Origin: Sphingomonadaceae bacterium
GTDB taxonomy: Bacteria > Pseudomonadota > Alphaproteobacteria > Sphingomonadales > Sphingomonadaceae
Assembly: GCA_947476425.1 (NCBI GenBank)
Contig: CANJQJ010000021.1
Span: forward strand, 1 to 46,363
Direction of reading: 5' to 3'
Length of the DNA: 46,363 nt
The notes under the pieces are model-generated. The model was not told where the DNA came from. It ran no database searches and saw nothing but the letters and a program-made list of their open reading frames with translations. How positions within the stretch are numbered: position 1 is the first letter of the stretch; each line of letters begins with the position of its first letter. The position numbers and the translations under genes are program-made. Positions 17,940-26,637 of the stretch are shown here, one piece after another.

Positions 17940-18970
17940 TGCATGCTCCTTGCGATGGCTGCGGCCTTGGCGAACAGGGTGGGGAGGCCGGATTGTTCGA
18001 TCCTGGTGATGGGGGCCCAGAACCAGCTTTGTCCCCCATCGTTCGCGAGGGTGACGTGCGGCAAAGTGGCGCGATAAATCGAAGCCTCAAGTGCAAAATG
18101 CGTGAAGACGTGGCGGACGGTGCCGGCCAGCAGCCAGTCCGTTTCGATCGGCGCATCGGCTAGTCCCGGATCTTTGGGCAGCCAGGGGCCAGTCGGCAGT
18201 GCGGCCATTCCGCCGAGAAGACCCTTCGGCGGGCGGCGGCAGAGCAGGACGTCGCCATCACATTCGAGCCAGAAGATGCTGCCGCGCCGCTCGGGGCGGA
18301 CCGGCTTTGGCGCCTTGAGCGGATAGCGTTCGGCCTCGTCGCGCCCCTTGCACGCACCGGCGATCGGGCAGGCGAGGCAGGCTGGCCTCCGCACGGTGCA
18401 GATCGTCGAACCCAGGTCCATCATCGCCTGGGCGAAATCGCCCGAACGCTCGTCCGGCGTGATGCTGTCGGCGAATGCATGAAGCATCGGCTTCCCGGCC
18501 GGGAGCGGCGTTTCGAGCGCGGAAAGCCGGGCGGTGACGCGCTCGACATTGGCATCGACGACCACGGCGCGTCGGCCGAAGGCGATCGCAGCGATCGCTG
18601 CGGCGGTATAGGCGCCGATGCCGGGCAGCTTGCGCAAGCCTTCCTCGGTATCGGGGAACCGGCCGCCATGTTCCGTGGCGACGGCGCGAGCGCAGGCAAC
18701 GAGATTGCGGGCGCGGGCATAGTAGCCGAGCCCAGCCCAGGCGGCCATGAGTTCGGCCTCGTCGGCCGCGGCGAGCGCGAGGACATCGGGCCAGCGGCGC
18801 GTGAAGGCAGCGAAATAGGGTTTCACCGCCGCAACCGTGGTCTGCTGGAGCATGATTTCCGAAAGCCAGACGCGGTAGGGATCGGCGAGTGCGCTTCCCG
18901 GGGGCGCTCGCCAGGGCAGGGCGCGGGCGTTGGCATCGTACCAGGCGAGAAGATCCGATGCGATCGTCAT
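17936..18970 (-). CDS. mutY: A/G-specific adenine glycosylase
   Basis: Removes adenine mispaired with 8-oxoguanine. 344 residues. WLSEIMLQQTTVAAV, the HhH-GPD region LPGIGAYTAAAIAAIAF with catalytic Asp in VVVDANVERV, and the Fe-S cluster cysteines C-x6-C-x2-C-x5-C (CTVRRPACLACPIAGAC) are intact. The C-terminal half is the Nudix-like 8-oxoG recognition domain. It is followed by nudC with a 4-bp overlap and is divergent from the dciA-like gene. Confidence 0.96.
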   Translation of the reverse strand: MTIASDLLAWYDANARALPWRAPPGSALADPYRVWLSEIMLQQTTVAAVKPYFAAFTRRWPDVLALAAADEAELMAAWAGLGYYARARNLVACARAVATEHGGRFPDTEEGLRKLPGIGAYTAAAIAAIAFGRRAVVVDANVERVTARLSALETPLPAGKPMLHAFADSITPDERSGDFAQAMMDLGSTICTVRRPACLACPIAGACKGRDEAERYPLKAPKPVRPERRGSIFWLECDGDVLLCRRPPKGLLGGMAALPTGPWLPKDPGLADAPIETDWLLAGTVRHVFTHFALEASIYRATLPHVTLANDGGQSWFWAPITRIEQSGLPTLFAKAAAIARSMQ

Positions 18971-19043
18971 GCGCCAGCTAACTGTGGATAAATATCCTCG
19001 CGAAGGTCGACGTGCATGGCGTCGCTATGGCATGGATGCGGGG

Positions 19044-19580
19044 ATGACGGAAAGAAAGAGAAAGCGCGAGGGTGACCCGCCTGCACGGACCGGAAGGGTG
19101 CGGGCTGTCGCCGACATGCTGCCCGATATCGGCGGCGCGGCATTTCGCCGTTTCGGCTTCGTGCAATCGTCGATTGTGAGCCGCTGGGGAGAAATTGTCG
19201 GTGTTCGCTATGCCGAGGTTTCGGCGCCCGAATCGATCCGCTTCCCGGTCGGCAAGCGAAGCGACGGCGTGCTGACGCTGATGGTCGACAGCGCGCATGC
19301 GCCGATGCTCCAGCATGTCACCCCGGCGATCATCGAGCGAGTCAATCGCTTCTTCGGCTATGCCGCCGTGGCACGCGTGACATTGCGCCAGGGAAGCCTG
19401 CCGCCTGTCGCGCCGCGCAAGGCGCCGCCATCGGTCCGGCCGATCGTTGGCGAGAACAAGGGTGAGCTGGGCGAAAGCCTGCGTGCGATCAGCGATCCCG
19501 AGCTTCGCGAATGCCTTGCGGCGCTGGCCGGAGCGGTAGCGGCGACAACAGGTGCCCCGTTGGTGAAGACGAAGGCGTGA
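19044..19580 (+). CDS. DUF721/DciA-like protein
   Basis: A 178-residue protein. The central part (DMLPDIGGAAFRRFGFVQSSIVSRWGEIVGVRYAEVSAP…) has the DUF721 pattern W-x-x-I-V-G and a following beta-rich region. DciA members bind and load the replicative helicase in bacteria lacking DnaC. The C-terminal part is Pro- and Ala-rich. Candidate starts are ATG 19044 (MTERKRK) and 19032 (MDAGMTERK); neither has a clear Shine-Dalgarno. The thioredoxin-like gene begins two bases downstream. Confidence 0.8.
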   Translation: MTERKRKREGDPPARTGRVRAVADMLPDIGGAAFRRFGFVQSSIVSRWGEIVGVRYAEVSAPESIRFPVGKRSDGVLTLMVDSAHAPMLQHVTPAIIERVNRFFGYAAVARVTLRQGSLPPVAPRKAPPSVRPIVGENKGELGESLRAISDPELRECLAALAGAVAATTGAPLVKTKA

Positions 19581-19582
19581 AA

Positions 19583-20287
19583 ATGGCGAAATGGCTTTGC
19601 GCGGCGGTGTTCGGGATGATCTTCCTGCTCGCTGGCGCGCCGACCATCGCGAATGCGCGGGATTGGTCGCGCTCCGTGGTCGCAACGCCCGCCGGTGGTT
19701 ATCTGATCGGCAATCCCAAGGCGCCGGTGAAGCTAATCGAGTATCTGTCGCTGACCTGCCCGCATTGTCGCCATTTCAACGAGACCGGCGGGCCGGCGCT
19801 GAAAACCGGATATGTCGCCAAGGGCCAGATCAGCTACGAAATCAGGAATTTCGTGCTCAATTCCGCCGATCTCGCGGCCTCGTTGCTGATGCGCTGTGCG
19901 CCGCCGGTGCAAGCGGTGAAGCTGATGGACGGGGTGTTTGGCGATCAGGAAAAGCTGTTTGCGCCGATCTACACGCTGACCGAAGAAGCGCGCCAGCGCG
20001 TGATGGCGGCGCCGGTCAACGGTCGCGTGGCGATATTGGCGAAGGAAAGCGGCATCGATCGCTGGTTCGTCGCGCATGGATTGAAGCCGACGCAGGCGGC
20101 GGCATGCCTTGCGAGCGATAAGGGGCAGGCGCAGCTCGTCTCGATGCGCGAGGAGGGCGTCAAGAAATATGCAGTCGACGGTACGCCGAGCTTCAGCGTG
20201 AATGGCGCGAAGGTCGACGGGACGAGCTGGGAAATACTGGAACCCGCGATCAAGGCCGCGTTGGCCGCGCCGAAATCGGGTTCGTGA
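19583..20287 (+). CDS. DsbA-like thioredoxin-fold protein (secreted)
   Basis: A 234-residue thiol oxidoreductase with a signal peptide ending about residue 25 (LLAGAPTIANA). The active site is CPHC at 59-62 in YLSLTCPHCRHF, and TPSFSVNG carries the cis-Pro loop. Two further Cys (in MRCAPP and AACLAS) exist. GAAGG lies seven bases before the ATG. It is followed by a lipoprotein paralogue, and both lie just upstream of smc. Confidence 0.9.
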   Translation: MAKWLCAAVFGMIFLLAGAPTIANARDWSRSVVATPAGGYLIGNPKAPVKLIEYLSLTCPHCRHFNETGGPALKTGYVAKGQISYEIRNFVLNSADLAASLLMRCAPPVQAVKLMDGVFGDQEKLFAPIYTLTEEARQRVMAAPVNGRVAILAKESGIDRWFVAHGLKPTQAAACLASDKGQAQLVSMREEGVKKYAVDGTPSFSVNGAKVDGTSWEILEPAIKAALAAPKSGS

Positions 20288-20305
20288 TTCAGGGAGAATA
20301 TTCGG

Positions 20306-21046
20306 ATGCGTATCGATGTTCGGATTGCGATTGCGGGCGCGCTGTTGCTGGCGCTGGCGGGTTGCGACAAATCCGCAAGCAACAAGACGGCTGACACCAA
20401 GAAGATCGCGCCGATCGCCGCACCGGCGGGGACGAACTGGACCGAGACGGTGACTCAAACCCCCGAGGGCGGGTTTTTGATGGGCAATCCGAACGCTCCG
20501 GTGAAGCTGGTCGAATATGCATCGCTGACCTGCCCGCATTGCCGCGAGTTTGCGCGCGAGGCGACGACGCCGCTGCGCGATACCTATGTGGCGAGTGGTA
20601 AGGTGAGCTGGGAATTCCGCAGCTTCGCGCTCAACCAGATCGACGTGGCGGCTTCGCTGCTCGCGATGTGCGAGGGGACCGGGCCGTTTTTCAAGCTGAT
20701 CGAGCAGAATTACCAGGAGCAGGACAAGTGGATCCTGCCTTACCAGAAGCTTGGCGACGATGTGCAGAAGCAGCTGGCCGCGATGCCGCCGGCGCAGCAA
20801 TTCCTCGGGCTCGCCAAGGCTGGTGGGCTCGACAGCTTCTACCGGGTCCGCGGGCTGCCTTCAGCCAAGGCCGAGGCGTGCCTGACGTCGCAGCCTGGCA
20901 TCGACAAGATCGTTGCTATCCGCGATCGCGGGATCAAGCAGGATAATGTCGAGGGAACGCCGACTTTCCTGATCAACGGCACCAAGGTCGACGAACCGCC
21001 GAGCTGGCCGGCGCTTGAGCCGGTGCTGAAGAAAGCGATCGGATAA
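20306..21046 (+). CDS. DsbA-like thioredoxin-fold lipoprotein
   Basis: A 246-residue paralogue of the preceding gene, but lipidated: lipobox LALAGC with Cys20. CPHC active site at 76-79 (YASLTCPHCREF) and GTPTFLING as cis-Pro loop. Like its neighbour it resembles BdbD/DsbA-type thioredoxins (Thioredoxin_4). One protein would be soluble and the other membrane-bound. The gap to smc is ten bases. Confidence 0.9.
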   Translation: MRIDVRIAIAGALLLALAGCDKSASNKTADTKKIAPIAAPAGTNWTETVTQTPEGGFLMGNPNAPVKLVEYASLTCPHCREFAREATTPLRDTYVASGKVSWEFRSFALNQIDVAASLLAMCEGTGPFFKLIEQNYQEQDKWILPYQKLGDDVQKQLAAMPPAQQFLGLAKAGGLDSFYRVRGLPSAKAEACLTSQPGIDKIVAIRDRGIKQDNVEGTPTFLINGTKVDEPPSWPALEPVLKKAIG

Positions 21047-21056
21047 TCGCCCCCGC

Positions 21057-24000
21057 ATGAAGATCACCAAGCTACGCCTGACCGGCTTCAAGAGCTTCGT
21101 CGAGCCCGCCGAGCTTCGTATCGAGCCGGGCCTGACGGGGATCGTTGGGCCGAACGGGTGTGGCAAGTCGAACCTGCTCGAGGCGATTCGCTGGACGATG
21201 GGCGAGAGTTCGGCGCGTTCGATGCGCGGGGCGGGGATGGAGGACGTGATCTTCGCCGGCACCGCGACCAGGCCGCAGCGCGACTTCGCCGAGGTGACGA
21301 TCCATATCGACCGGGTGGCGCCTGATGCCGATGGCGAGACCCAATCCGAAATCATCCGGCGGATCGAGCGCGGGGCTGGATCCGCCTATCGGATCAACGG
21401 GCGTGACGTGCGGGCGAAGGATGTCGCGCTGCTGTTCGCCGATTCGGCAACCGGCGCGCATAGCCCGGCGCTGGTCAGCCAGGGACGGATCAGCGCGATC
21501 ATCGCGGCCAAGCCTGCGGAGCGGCGGGCAATGCTCGAGGAAGCGGCGGGAATCGCGGGGCTGCATGTGCGGCGCAAGGATGCCGAGCAGAAGCTGCGCG
21601 CCACCGAGACCAACCTGCTTCGCCTCGACGACCTGCTTTCCGACATGGAAATGCGGGCGAATGCGCTGCGGCGACAGGCGCGCGCGGCGGAGCGGTATCG
21701 ACTGCTTTCCGACGAAATCAGGATGGCCGAGGCGAGGCTGATATTTGCGCGCTGGCAGGAAGCGGCGGCGGCGGCTGAGCTGGCGAAGCGCGATTCCGAG
21801 GCGGCGGAGGGCAAGGTCCACCAGGCGGCGGAAGCGCAGCGCGCGGCAGCGGCATACCAGACCGAGGCGACTCGCGCGGTGGGCGATGCGCGGGGTGCTG
21901 CGCAAGTGGCGCGCGATGCGGAAAGTGCGCTGTCGCATCGGCTGGCGTTGTTGCGGAATGAGCGCGCGATGCTGGAGCGGCGGCTTGCCGAACTGGTCGA
22001 GCGCAGCGCGACGATGACGCAGGATCGCGCCCGTGAGGATCGGCTGGCGATCGATGCAGCCGAGGCGATTGCGCGGCTCGACGAGGAAGACAAGGCGCTG
22101 GCAGCATCGCTGGCTGATACCGAGTCGCGGCGCGGCGCGATCGAGGCGCGGGTCGTCGAGGCAAATGATGCGGTGCGGGTGGGCGAGGTGGCGCTCGCGC
22201 AGGCGATGGCGGCTGAGGCTGCGCAGCAGGCCGAGGTGCGGGTGGCTGAGGCGGCGCTGGGCGGCGCGCGCCAGCGCCTCTACCGCGCGGCGGGCGAGAC
22301 TCGGCGGCTGGCGGGAGAATTGGCGGCGCTTGGCGATGTTTCCGGGCATGAGGCCAAGCGAGCGCAGGCCGAGGCGGTGCGGCTGGCGGCTGAGAATGCG
22401 ATCGGCGAGGCGAACCTGATGCTCGCGGGTGCCGAGGCGCGTCGCGATGCGGCGGCCGAGGCGCGCGAAAAGGCCGAGGCGAAGGGCGCTTCGGCCCGCG
22501 CCGGGCTTGCGGCGCTGCAATCGGAGGCACGGGCGCTAGCCAAGGCGAATGCGGTGGATGGCGGCGATCGGGTGCTGGCAAGGATCAAAGTTGCCAAGGG
22601 CTATGAGCATGCATTGGCGGCGGCGCTTGGCGACGATCTCGATGTGCCGCTGTCGCGCTGGCAGGGCGCTGGGGCGGCGGGTGATCCAGCGTTGCCGGCG
22701 GGTGTGGAGGCGCTGGCGGATCATGTCGAGGCGCCGGATGCACTGGGGCGCAGGATCGCCCAGATCGGGGTGGTGGATGTTGACGACGGCACGATCGCGC
22801 TGGCGGTTGGGCAGCGGCTGGTGACTCGGGACGGCAGGCTGCGGCGTTGGGACGGATTCGTCGCGAATGGCAGTGGTGCTGCGGCGGCGGAGCGGCTGAT
22901 CCGGGCGAACCGGCTGGTCGAGCTCGAACGGGCGATGCCGGGCGCGGAGGCCGAGGTCGTAGCGGCTGAGACGGCGCTGTCGATCGCAAGTGGCGATGCC
23001 GCTTCGGCGCGGCAGGCGATCGAAAATGCGCGGGCGATGGTCGCCGAGGTCGAACAATCGATGCGACGGGCGATGCGCGAGGAAGATGCCGCCGCCGCCG
23101 CGATCGAACGACATCTTGCCGCGCGCGAAAGTCTCGTGGATCGTGAGCAGCGCGCGGTCGAGGAACAGGCCGAGGCCGAGGCCGAGGAAGCGCAGGCGCG
23201 GGACGTGCTTGAGGCACTGCCGCCGGGGGATGCTGCGCGTGCCGAGGTCGCGCGGCTGCGAGCGGAGGGCGATGCGGCTCGGCTCGTGCTGGCGGATGCG
23301 CGAGCGGTAGCGGCGACGCTTGCCCAGTCGATCGAGGGAGATCGCCGGCGGCGCGATGCAGCGCGTGGCGAAATCAGGGGCTGGAAATCGCGCGCCGGCG
23401 ACGCCGCAAAGCGAATCGAGGAAATGGATCGGCGAATCGCCGAAGCTTCGGCCGAGGCCGAGACGCTGGCGGGCGCGCCGGAGCGGCTCGATGGCGAGAT
23501 TGGCGTCCTGGCGGACGAAGCGGAGGCTGCGGTTGTGGGCTCGGCGGCGGCGCAGGCGAATGAACGCGATGCCGAAACCCGGTTGCGCGAGACCGAGGCG
23601 ATCGCGGCGGTGGCCGGAGAGACGCTTGCGGCCGCGCGGGAAGCGCGGGCGGGTGCGACCGCGCGGCTCGAGAACCAGGAATTGCGGCGAATCGAGATGG
23701 GGCGGATCGCTGGCGAGCGTTTCGAGTGCCCGGCGCCGGTATTGCCGAGCAAGATCGGCTTTGCGCCGGACGATGTCGGCGAGGCCTCGGTCGAGTCGTC
23801 GCGACTTGAGAAGCTCTCGGCCGATCGCGAGCGGCTTGGACCGGTCAACCTGGTGGCGGAGACTGAGCTGCGCGAACTCGACGAAACGCGCGCGACAAGC
23901 CAGGCGGAGCGCGAGGAGCTTGGGCTCGCCATCGCGCGGCTGCGGGGCTCGATCGGAAGCCTCAATCGCGAGGGCCGGGCGCGGCTGATGGCTGCGTTCG

Positions 24001-24464
24001 AGGCGGTCGACAAGCATTTCCGGCGGCTGTTCACGACGCTGTTCGCAGGCGGCGAGGCGCATCTGGCGCTGGTCGATTCGGACGATCCGCTTGAGGCGGG
24101 TCTCGAAATCATGGCGCAACCGCCGGGCAAGAAGCTCGGCTCGCTGACGCTGCTTTCGGGCGGCGAACAGGCGTTGACCGCAGTGGCGCTGATCTTCGCG
24201 CTGTTCCTCACCAATCCGGCACCGATCTGCGTGCTCGACGAGGTGGATGCGCCACTGGATGACGCCAATATCGAACGCTTTTGCGACTTGCTGGACCGCA
24301 TGGTCGAGGAAACCGACACCCGATACCTGATCGTGACTCACAATGCCGTGACGATGAGCCGGATGCATCGCTTGTTCGGGGTGACGATGGTGGAGCGCGG
24401 GGTGAGTCGGCTGGTGTCGGTTGACCTCGGCGCGGCCGAGTCGTTGCTTGCGGCCGCGGAATAG
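21057..24464 (+). CDS. smc: Chromosome segregation protein Smc
   Basis: Core ATPase of bacterial condensin, 1135 residues. Walker A GPNGCGKSN at 31-39. Long Ala/Glu/Arg-rich coiled coils run from about 165 to 490 and 620 to 930. The hinge spans about 501-610 (GDRVLARIKVAKGYEHALAA…). The ABC signature LLSGGEQALTAVAL is near 1030 and Walker B ICVLDEVDAPLDDAN near 1060. All parts are present. ScpA and ScpB are not in the window. Confidence 0.97.
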   Translation: MKITKLRLTGFKSFVEPAELRIEPGLTGIVGPNGCGKSNLLEAIRWTMGESSARSMRGAGMEDVIFAGTATRPQRDFAEVTIHIDRVAPDADGETQSEIIRRIERGAGSAYRINGRDVRAKDVALLFADSATGAHSPALVSQGRISAIIAAKPAERRAMLEEAAGIAGLHVRRKDAEQKLRATETNLLRLDDLLSDMEMRANALRRQARAAERYRLLSDEIRMAEARLIFARWQEAAAAAELAKRDSEAAEGKVHQAAEAQRAAAAYQTEATRAVGDARGAAQVARDAESALSHRLALLRNERAMLERRLAELVERSATMTQDRAREDRLAIDAAEAIARLDEEDKALAASLADTESRRGAIEARVVEANDAVRVGEVALAQAMAAEAAQQAEVRVAEAALGGARQRLYRAAGETRRLAGELAALGDVSGHEAKRAQAEAVRLAAENAIGEANLMLAGAEARRDAAAEAREKAEAKGASARAGLAALQSEARALAKANAVDGGDRVLARIKVAKGYEHALAAALGDDLDVPLSRWQGAGAAGDPALPAGVEALADHVEAPDALGRRIAQIGVVDVDDGTIALAVGQRLVTRDGRLRRWDGFVANGSGAAAAERLIRANRLVELERAMPGAEAEVVAAETALSIASGDAASARQAIENARAMVAEVEQSMRRAMREEDAAAAAIERHLAARESLVDREQRAVEEQAEAEAEEAQARDVLEALPPGDAARAEVARLRAEGDAARLVLADARAVAATLAQSIEGDRRRRDAARGEIRGWKSRAGDAAKRIEEMDRRIAEASAEAETLAGAPERLDGEIGVLADEAEAAVVGSAAAQANERDAETRLRETEAIAAVAGETLAAAREARAGATARLENQELRRIEMGRIAGERFECPAPVLPSKIGFAPDDVGEASVESSRLEKLSADRERLGPVNLVAETELRELDETRATSQAEREELGLAIARLRGSIGSLNREGRARLMAAFEAVDKHFRRLFTTLFAGGEAHLALVDSDDPLEAGLEIMAQPPGKKLGSLTLLSGGEQALTAVALIFALFLTNPAPICVLDEVDAPLDDANIERFCDLLDRMVEETDTRYLIVTHNAVTMSRMHRLFGVTMVERGVSRLVSVDLGAAESLLAAAE

Positions 24465-24577
24465 CGTAGTTTTTTACCTATTGACAGTAGGGGTATTCCT
24501 GTGAGATAAGGGAAGAAGCTGGTGCGGACGCGTGGCTGGCTTCTTTCTCATTGTGATTGCAGGCTGGTGACACCATC

Positions 24578-24661
24578 GTCATCCCGGCGGATGCCGGGAT
24601 CCACGATACGGTGTTTTCTCGATCGCCAGACCTGTGGGATCCCGACTTTCGTCGGGATGAC
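24578..24661 (-). repeat. BIME-like paired-hairpin repeat, copy 1 (reverse orientation)
   Basis: The element is bounded by GTCATCCC and GGGATGAC. One end folds as CCCGGCGGATGCCGGG and the other as CCCGACTTTCGTCGGG, around a core with CACGATACGGTG and AGACCTGTGGG. It lies between the convergent smc and a small secreted protein gene. Three further copies are at 34468, 41822 and 45544. Confidence 0.88.
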
Positions 24662-24698
24662 GAAAGGGTGCGGGGGTGACGGTCGAGGCTGGAAAAGC

Positions 24699-25112
24699 CT
24701 AGCGTTCGCCGGCTGCGTCTGGGCCTTCGCGTTGTTCCTGCTGGCGTTCTTCGCGGGCCTCGCTGAGGAACTGGTCGAAGCAGCCCGTCTGGCCGTTGCT
24801 GCCAACTGGCGAGCAGCTGTTCGGTCGGCCGAAGGCGCTGACCATCTCGAGCGAGCGGACTCGATCGCCCCAGCTGCGATCGGCGGCCTTGTGCTTGGGA
24901 TGGCGCATTTTTTCGGGGATGCGGTAACGCTCGCCTTCGGGTTCGCGCGAGCAGACGACGATTTCGTCATCCTTGCTGCGCGGGCAGGGATCGTTGCCGT
25001 AGATGACGAGCATCGCGATCTTGTCGCGGGCGACCGGTACCGGCTCCTCGGCAAGCGTTGCAGTGCCGACGGAGAGGACGGTGGTGGCGAGGATGAGCGA
25101 AAGCTTGTTCAT
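24699..25112 (-). CDS. Small secreted four-cysteine protein, paralogue A
   Basis: A 137-residue protein with a signal peptide (MNKLSLILATTVLSVGTATLA). The mature part has Cys at 43, 54, 100 and 111, i.e. C-x10-C twice, and the stretch DEIVVCSREPEGERYRIPE. The next gene encodes a paralogue with the same spacing. I have seen similar EIVVC…YRIP proteins in sphingomonads annotated as hypothetical, so function is unknown. The C-terminal tail is Glu/Arg/Gln-rich. Confidence 0.8.
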   Translation of the reverse strand: MNKLSLILATTVLSVGTATLAEEPVPVARDKIAMLVIYGNDPCPRSKDDEIVVCSREPEGERYRIPEKMRHPKHKAADRSWGDRVRSLEMVSAFGRPNSCSPVGSNGQTGCFDQFLSEAREERQQEQREGPDAAGER

Positions 25113-25159
25113 TGGGTTTTTCTATTGAATCGAGGATGAGCTGGGCCTGAATGAATGGT

Positions 25160-25549
25160 TCAGGGAAGCGTGGCTTCGGCCTTTTTCGTCGCCTTGCGCT
25201 CGTCATGGGCCTCATGCATCAACTTGGACCAGCAGCCGGTCCAGCCGCCAGCGCCCTCGGGCGTGCAGCTGTTGGTGCCGCTGCTGCCGACATATTCGAG
25301 ACTCTTGACTCGCTCGGACCAGCCGGGAGGGCCGGCATCCTTGGCGGCATCGCGAAGATCCTTGGGGATGCGATATTTTTCTTCGGCCGGGAGGCGGCGG
25401 CAGACGACGATTTCCTCGCCCTGGCTCGACGGGCAGGGTTCGTTGCCGAAGATATCCTTGACGATCCAGTCCTTCTGGGCGGCGGCCGGGGTGGCCGGCA
25501 GGAACATCGCTGCACCGGCGACCGCGGCAAGGAGGAGGAAGGGCTTCAT
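25160..25549 (-). CDS. Small secreted four-cysteine protein, paralogue B
   Basis: A 129-residue protein with a signal peptide ending near AAAQ (residue 25). Cys at 39, 50, 95 and 106 keep the C-x10-C / C-x10-C spacing of paralogue A. Shared segments are GN[DE]PCP, EEIVVCRRLP, YRIPKDLR, W.ERVKSLE and NSC…TGC. AAGGA lies seven bases before the ATG. It is upstream of paralogue A on the same strand, so probably co-transcribed. Function unknown; two disulfides are likely. Confidence 0.82.
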   Translation of the reverse strand: MKPFLLLAAVAGAAMFLPATPAAAQKDWIVKDIFGNEPCPSSQGEEIVVCRRLPAEEKYRIPKDLRDAAKDAGPPGWSERVKSLEYVGSSGTNSCTPEGAGGWTGCWSKLMHEAHDERKATKKAEATLP

Positions 25550-25564
25550 GGTTATGATCCTTTT

Positions 25565-26116
25565 TCAGATGCGCTTGGAGAGCGCGATCGCTGCACGGCA
25601 TCCCAATCGGATCGCAGCCGTCAGCAGCGTGTAAGCGGGCGCATTTTCAGCGCCGTTGGCGAGTGCGGCTTCGCGATGCTCGATCTCGTCGGCGCGAAAT
25701 TCAGTGACGACCGCGCTGAGTTCGGGATCCTGGTCGCCAAGCTGTTCGAGCTGCTCGGTGTAATGAAGATCGATTTCGGCCTCGATCGCGGCGGTACAGG
25801 CCATCGCTGCCTCGGGGCCGATGAGGGCAGTCGCGGCGCCAAGCGCGAACCCGGCGACATCCCAGAGCGGCGCCAGCAGCGTGGGCCGTACGCCACGTTT
25901 GATGATCATCGCGTCGAAACGCTGGCGGTGGCCCTCTTCCTGCGCGGCCATGCGCGCGATCAGCCGCGATGTCGGGCCACGATCGCCCATCACCGCGCGC
26001 TGCCCGGCATAGATGCGGGTCGCGCCGAATTCGCCGGCCTGATCGACCCGGAGCATCGCGGCCCGGGCGGCAGGGGTCAGGCGCGGTTGCGGGTTGGTTG
26101 GCGCTGGGTCTTGCAT
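25565..26116 (-). CDS. coq7: Demethoxyubiquinone hydroxylase (Coq7/UbiF-type di-iron)
   Basis: Hydroxylates the ring in a late step of ubiquinone synthesis. 183 residues with di-iron ligands in GEFGATRIYAGQ (Glu29), EEGHRQRF (E60xxH63), AIEAEIDLHY and ADEIEHREA (ExxH). The N-terminal 20 residues overlap the dsbB-like gene by 40 bp. A later ATG at 26056 (MLRVDQAGEFG) would remove that overlap but is right at the conserved core, so 26116 is preferred. Confidence 0.92.
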   Translation of the reverse strand: MQDPAPTNPQPRLTPAARAAMLRVDQAGEFGATRIYAGQRAVMGDRGPTSRLIARMAAQEEGHRQRFDAMIIKRGVRPTLLAPLWDVAGFALGAATALIGPEAAMACTAAIEAEIDLHYTEQLEQLGDQDPELSAVVTEFRADEIEHREAALANGAENAPAYTLLTAAIRLGCRAAIALSKRI

Positions 26117-26577
26117 AGGAACAGGATAGCCGCCGCGCCGCCCAGCGAGAAGAGGGCATTGTAACCGGCGAGCGAAATACCGAAGAGCGACCATTGGGCC
26201 TGGTCGCAACGGACCAGCGGCGCCGACATGATGTCGGAAAGCGAGGTGCCGCCGGTGCCGACGACGCTGCAGGCGGTGAAGCCTTCCCACCAATGATATT
26301 CGACCCCGGCATGGAAGAGGCCGATCGCGCCGCTCGTGGCGATGGCGAGTGCGGCAAGCAGCACGAGGAGGTAGCGCAGGCGAAGCGGCACGGGGAGGAA
26401 GGCAAACCCGGCCAGTATGATCGCGACATAATGCGGATAGCGCTGCCACATGCACATTTCGCAAGGGTAGAGGCCGCCGAAATGTTGCGAACCAAGCGCG
26501 CCAGCAATGAGCGAGGCGGGCAGGAGGAGGGCGATCAGGCGGGCGGTGGTCAGGGGTTGCATGCACTGGAAGCTCAT
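26077..26577 (-). CDS. DsbB-family disulfide bond formation protein
   Basis: A 166-residue membrane protein with four hydrophobic helices, first about residues 11-30. CEMC follows the first helix (LYPCEMCMWQRYPHY), and the second periplasmic loop contains Cys residues (FTACSVVG…VRCDQ), matching the two redox pairs of DsbB, which reoxidises DsbA using quinone. ATG 26577 is chosen because GGGAGGGG lies five bases upstream, though that site is one arm of a repeat hairpin. Overlaps coq7, a ubiquinone gene, by 40 bp. Confidence 0.9.
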   Translation of the reverse strand: MSFQCMQPLTTARLIALLLPASLIAGALGSQHFGGLYPCEMCMWQRYPHYVAIILAGFAFLPVPLRLRYLLVLLAALAIATSGAIGLFHAGVEYHWWEGFTACSVVGTGGTSLSDIMSAPLVRCDQAQWSLFGISLAGYNALFSLGGAAAILFLCKTQRQPTRNRA

Positions 26578-26582
26578 ATTCG

Positions 26583-26603
26583 CCCCTCCCTGGCAGGGAG
26601 GGG
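26583..26603. repeat. REP-like hairpin (CCCCTCCCT type) upstream of dsbB-like gene
   Basis: The 9-bp stem CCCCTCCCT / AGGGAGGGG is the same as at 5954-5975. On the minus strand its 3' arm supplies the Shine-Dalgarno of the dsbB-like gene. The + strand continues with G-runs to 26619. Confidence 0.75.
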
Positions 26604-26637
26604 TTGGGGTGGGAGCGGGAAATGGAATTATTTTATC

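Noticed and set aside
22536-24368. A 600-codon minus-strand frame inside smc
   Set aside because: Shadow of the Smc coiled-coil and head coding sequence; very Arg/Ala/Ser-rich and without motifs.
24481-24545. Small RNA with a TTGACA promoter after smc
   Set aside because: TTGACA is present, but the hexamer 17 bases on (AGATAA) is a poor -10. The following GAAGAAGC…GCTTCTT hairpin may simply end the smc transcript.
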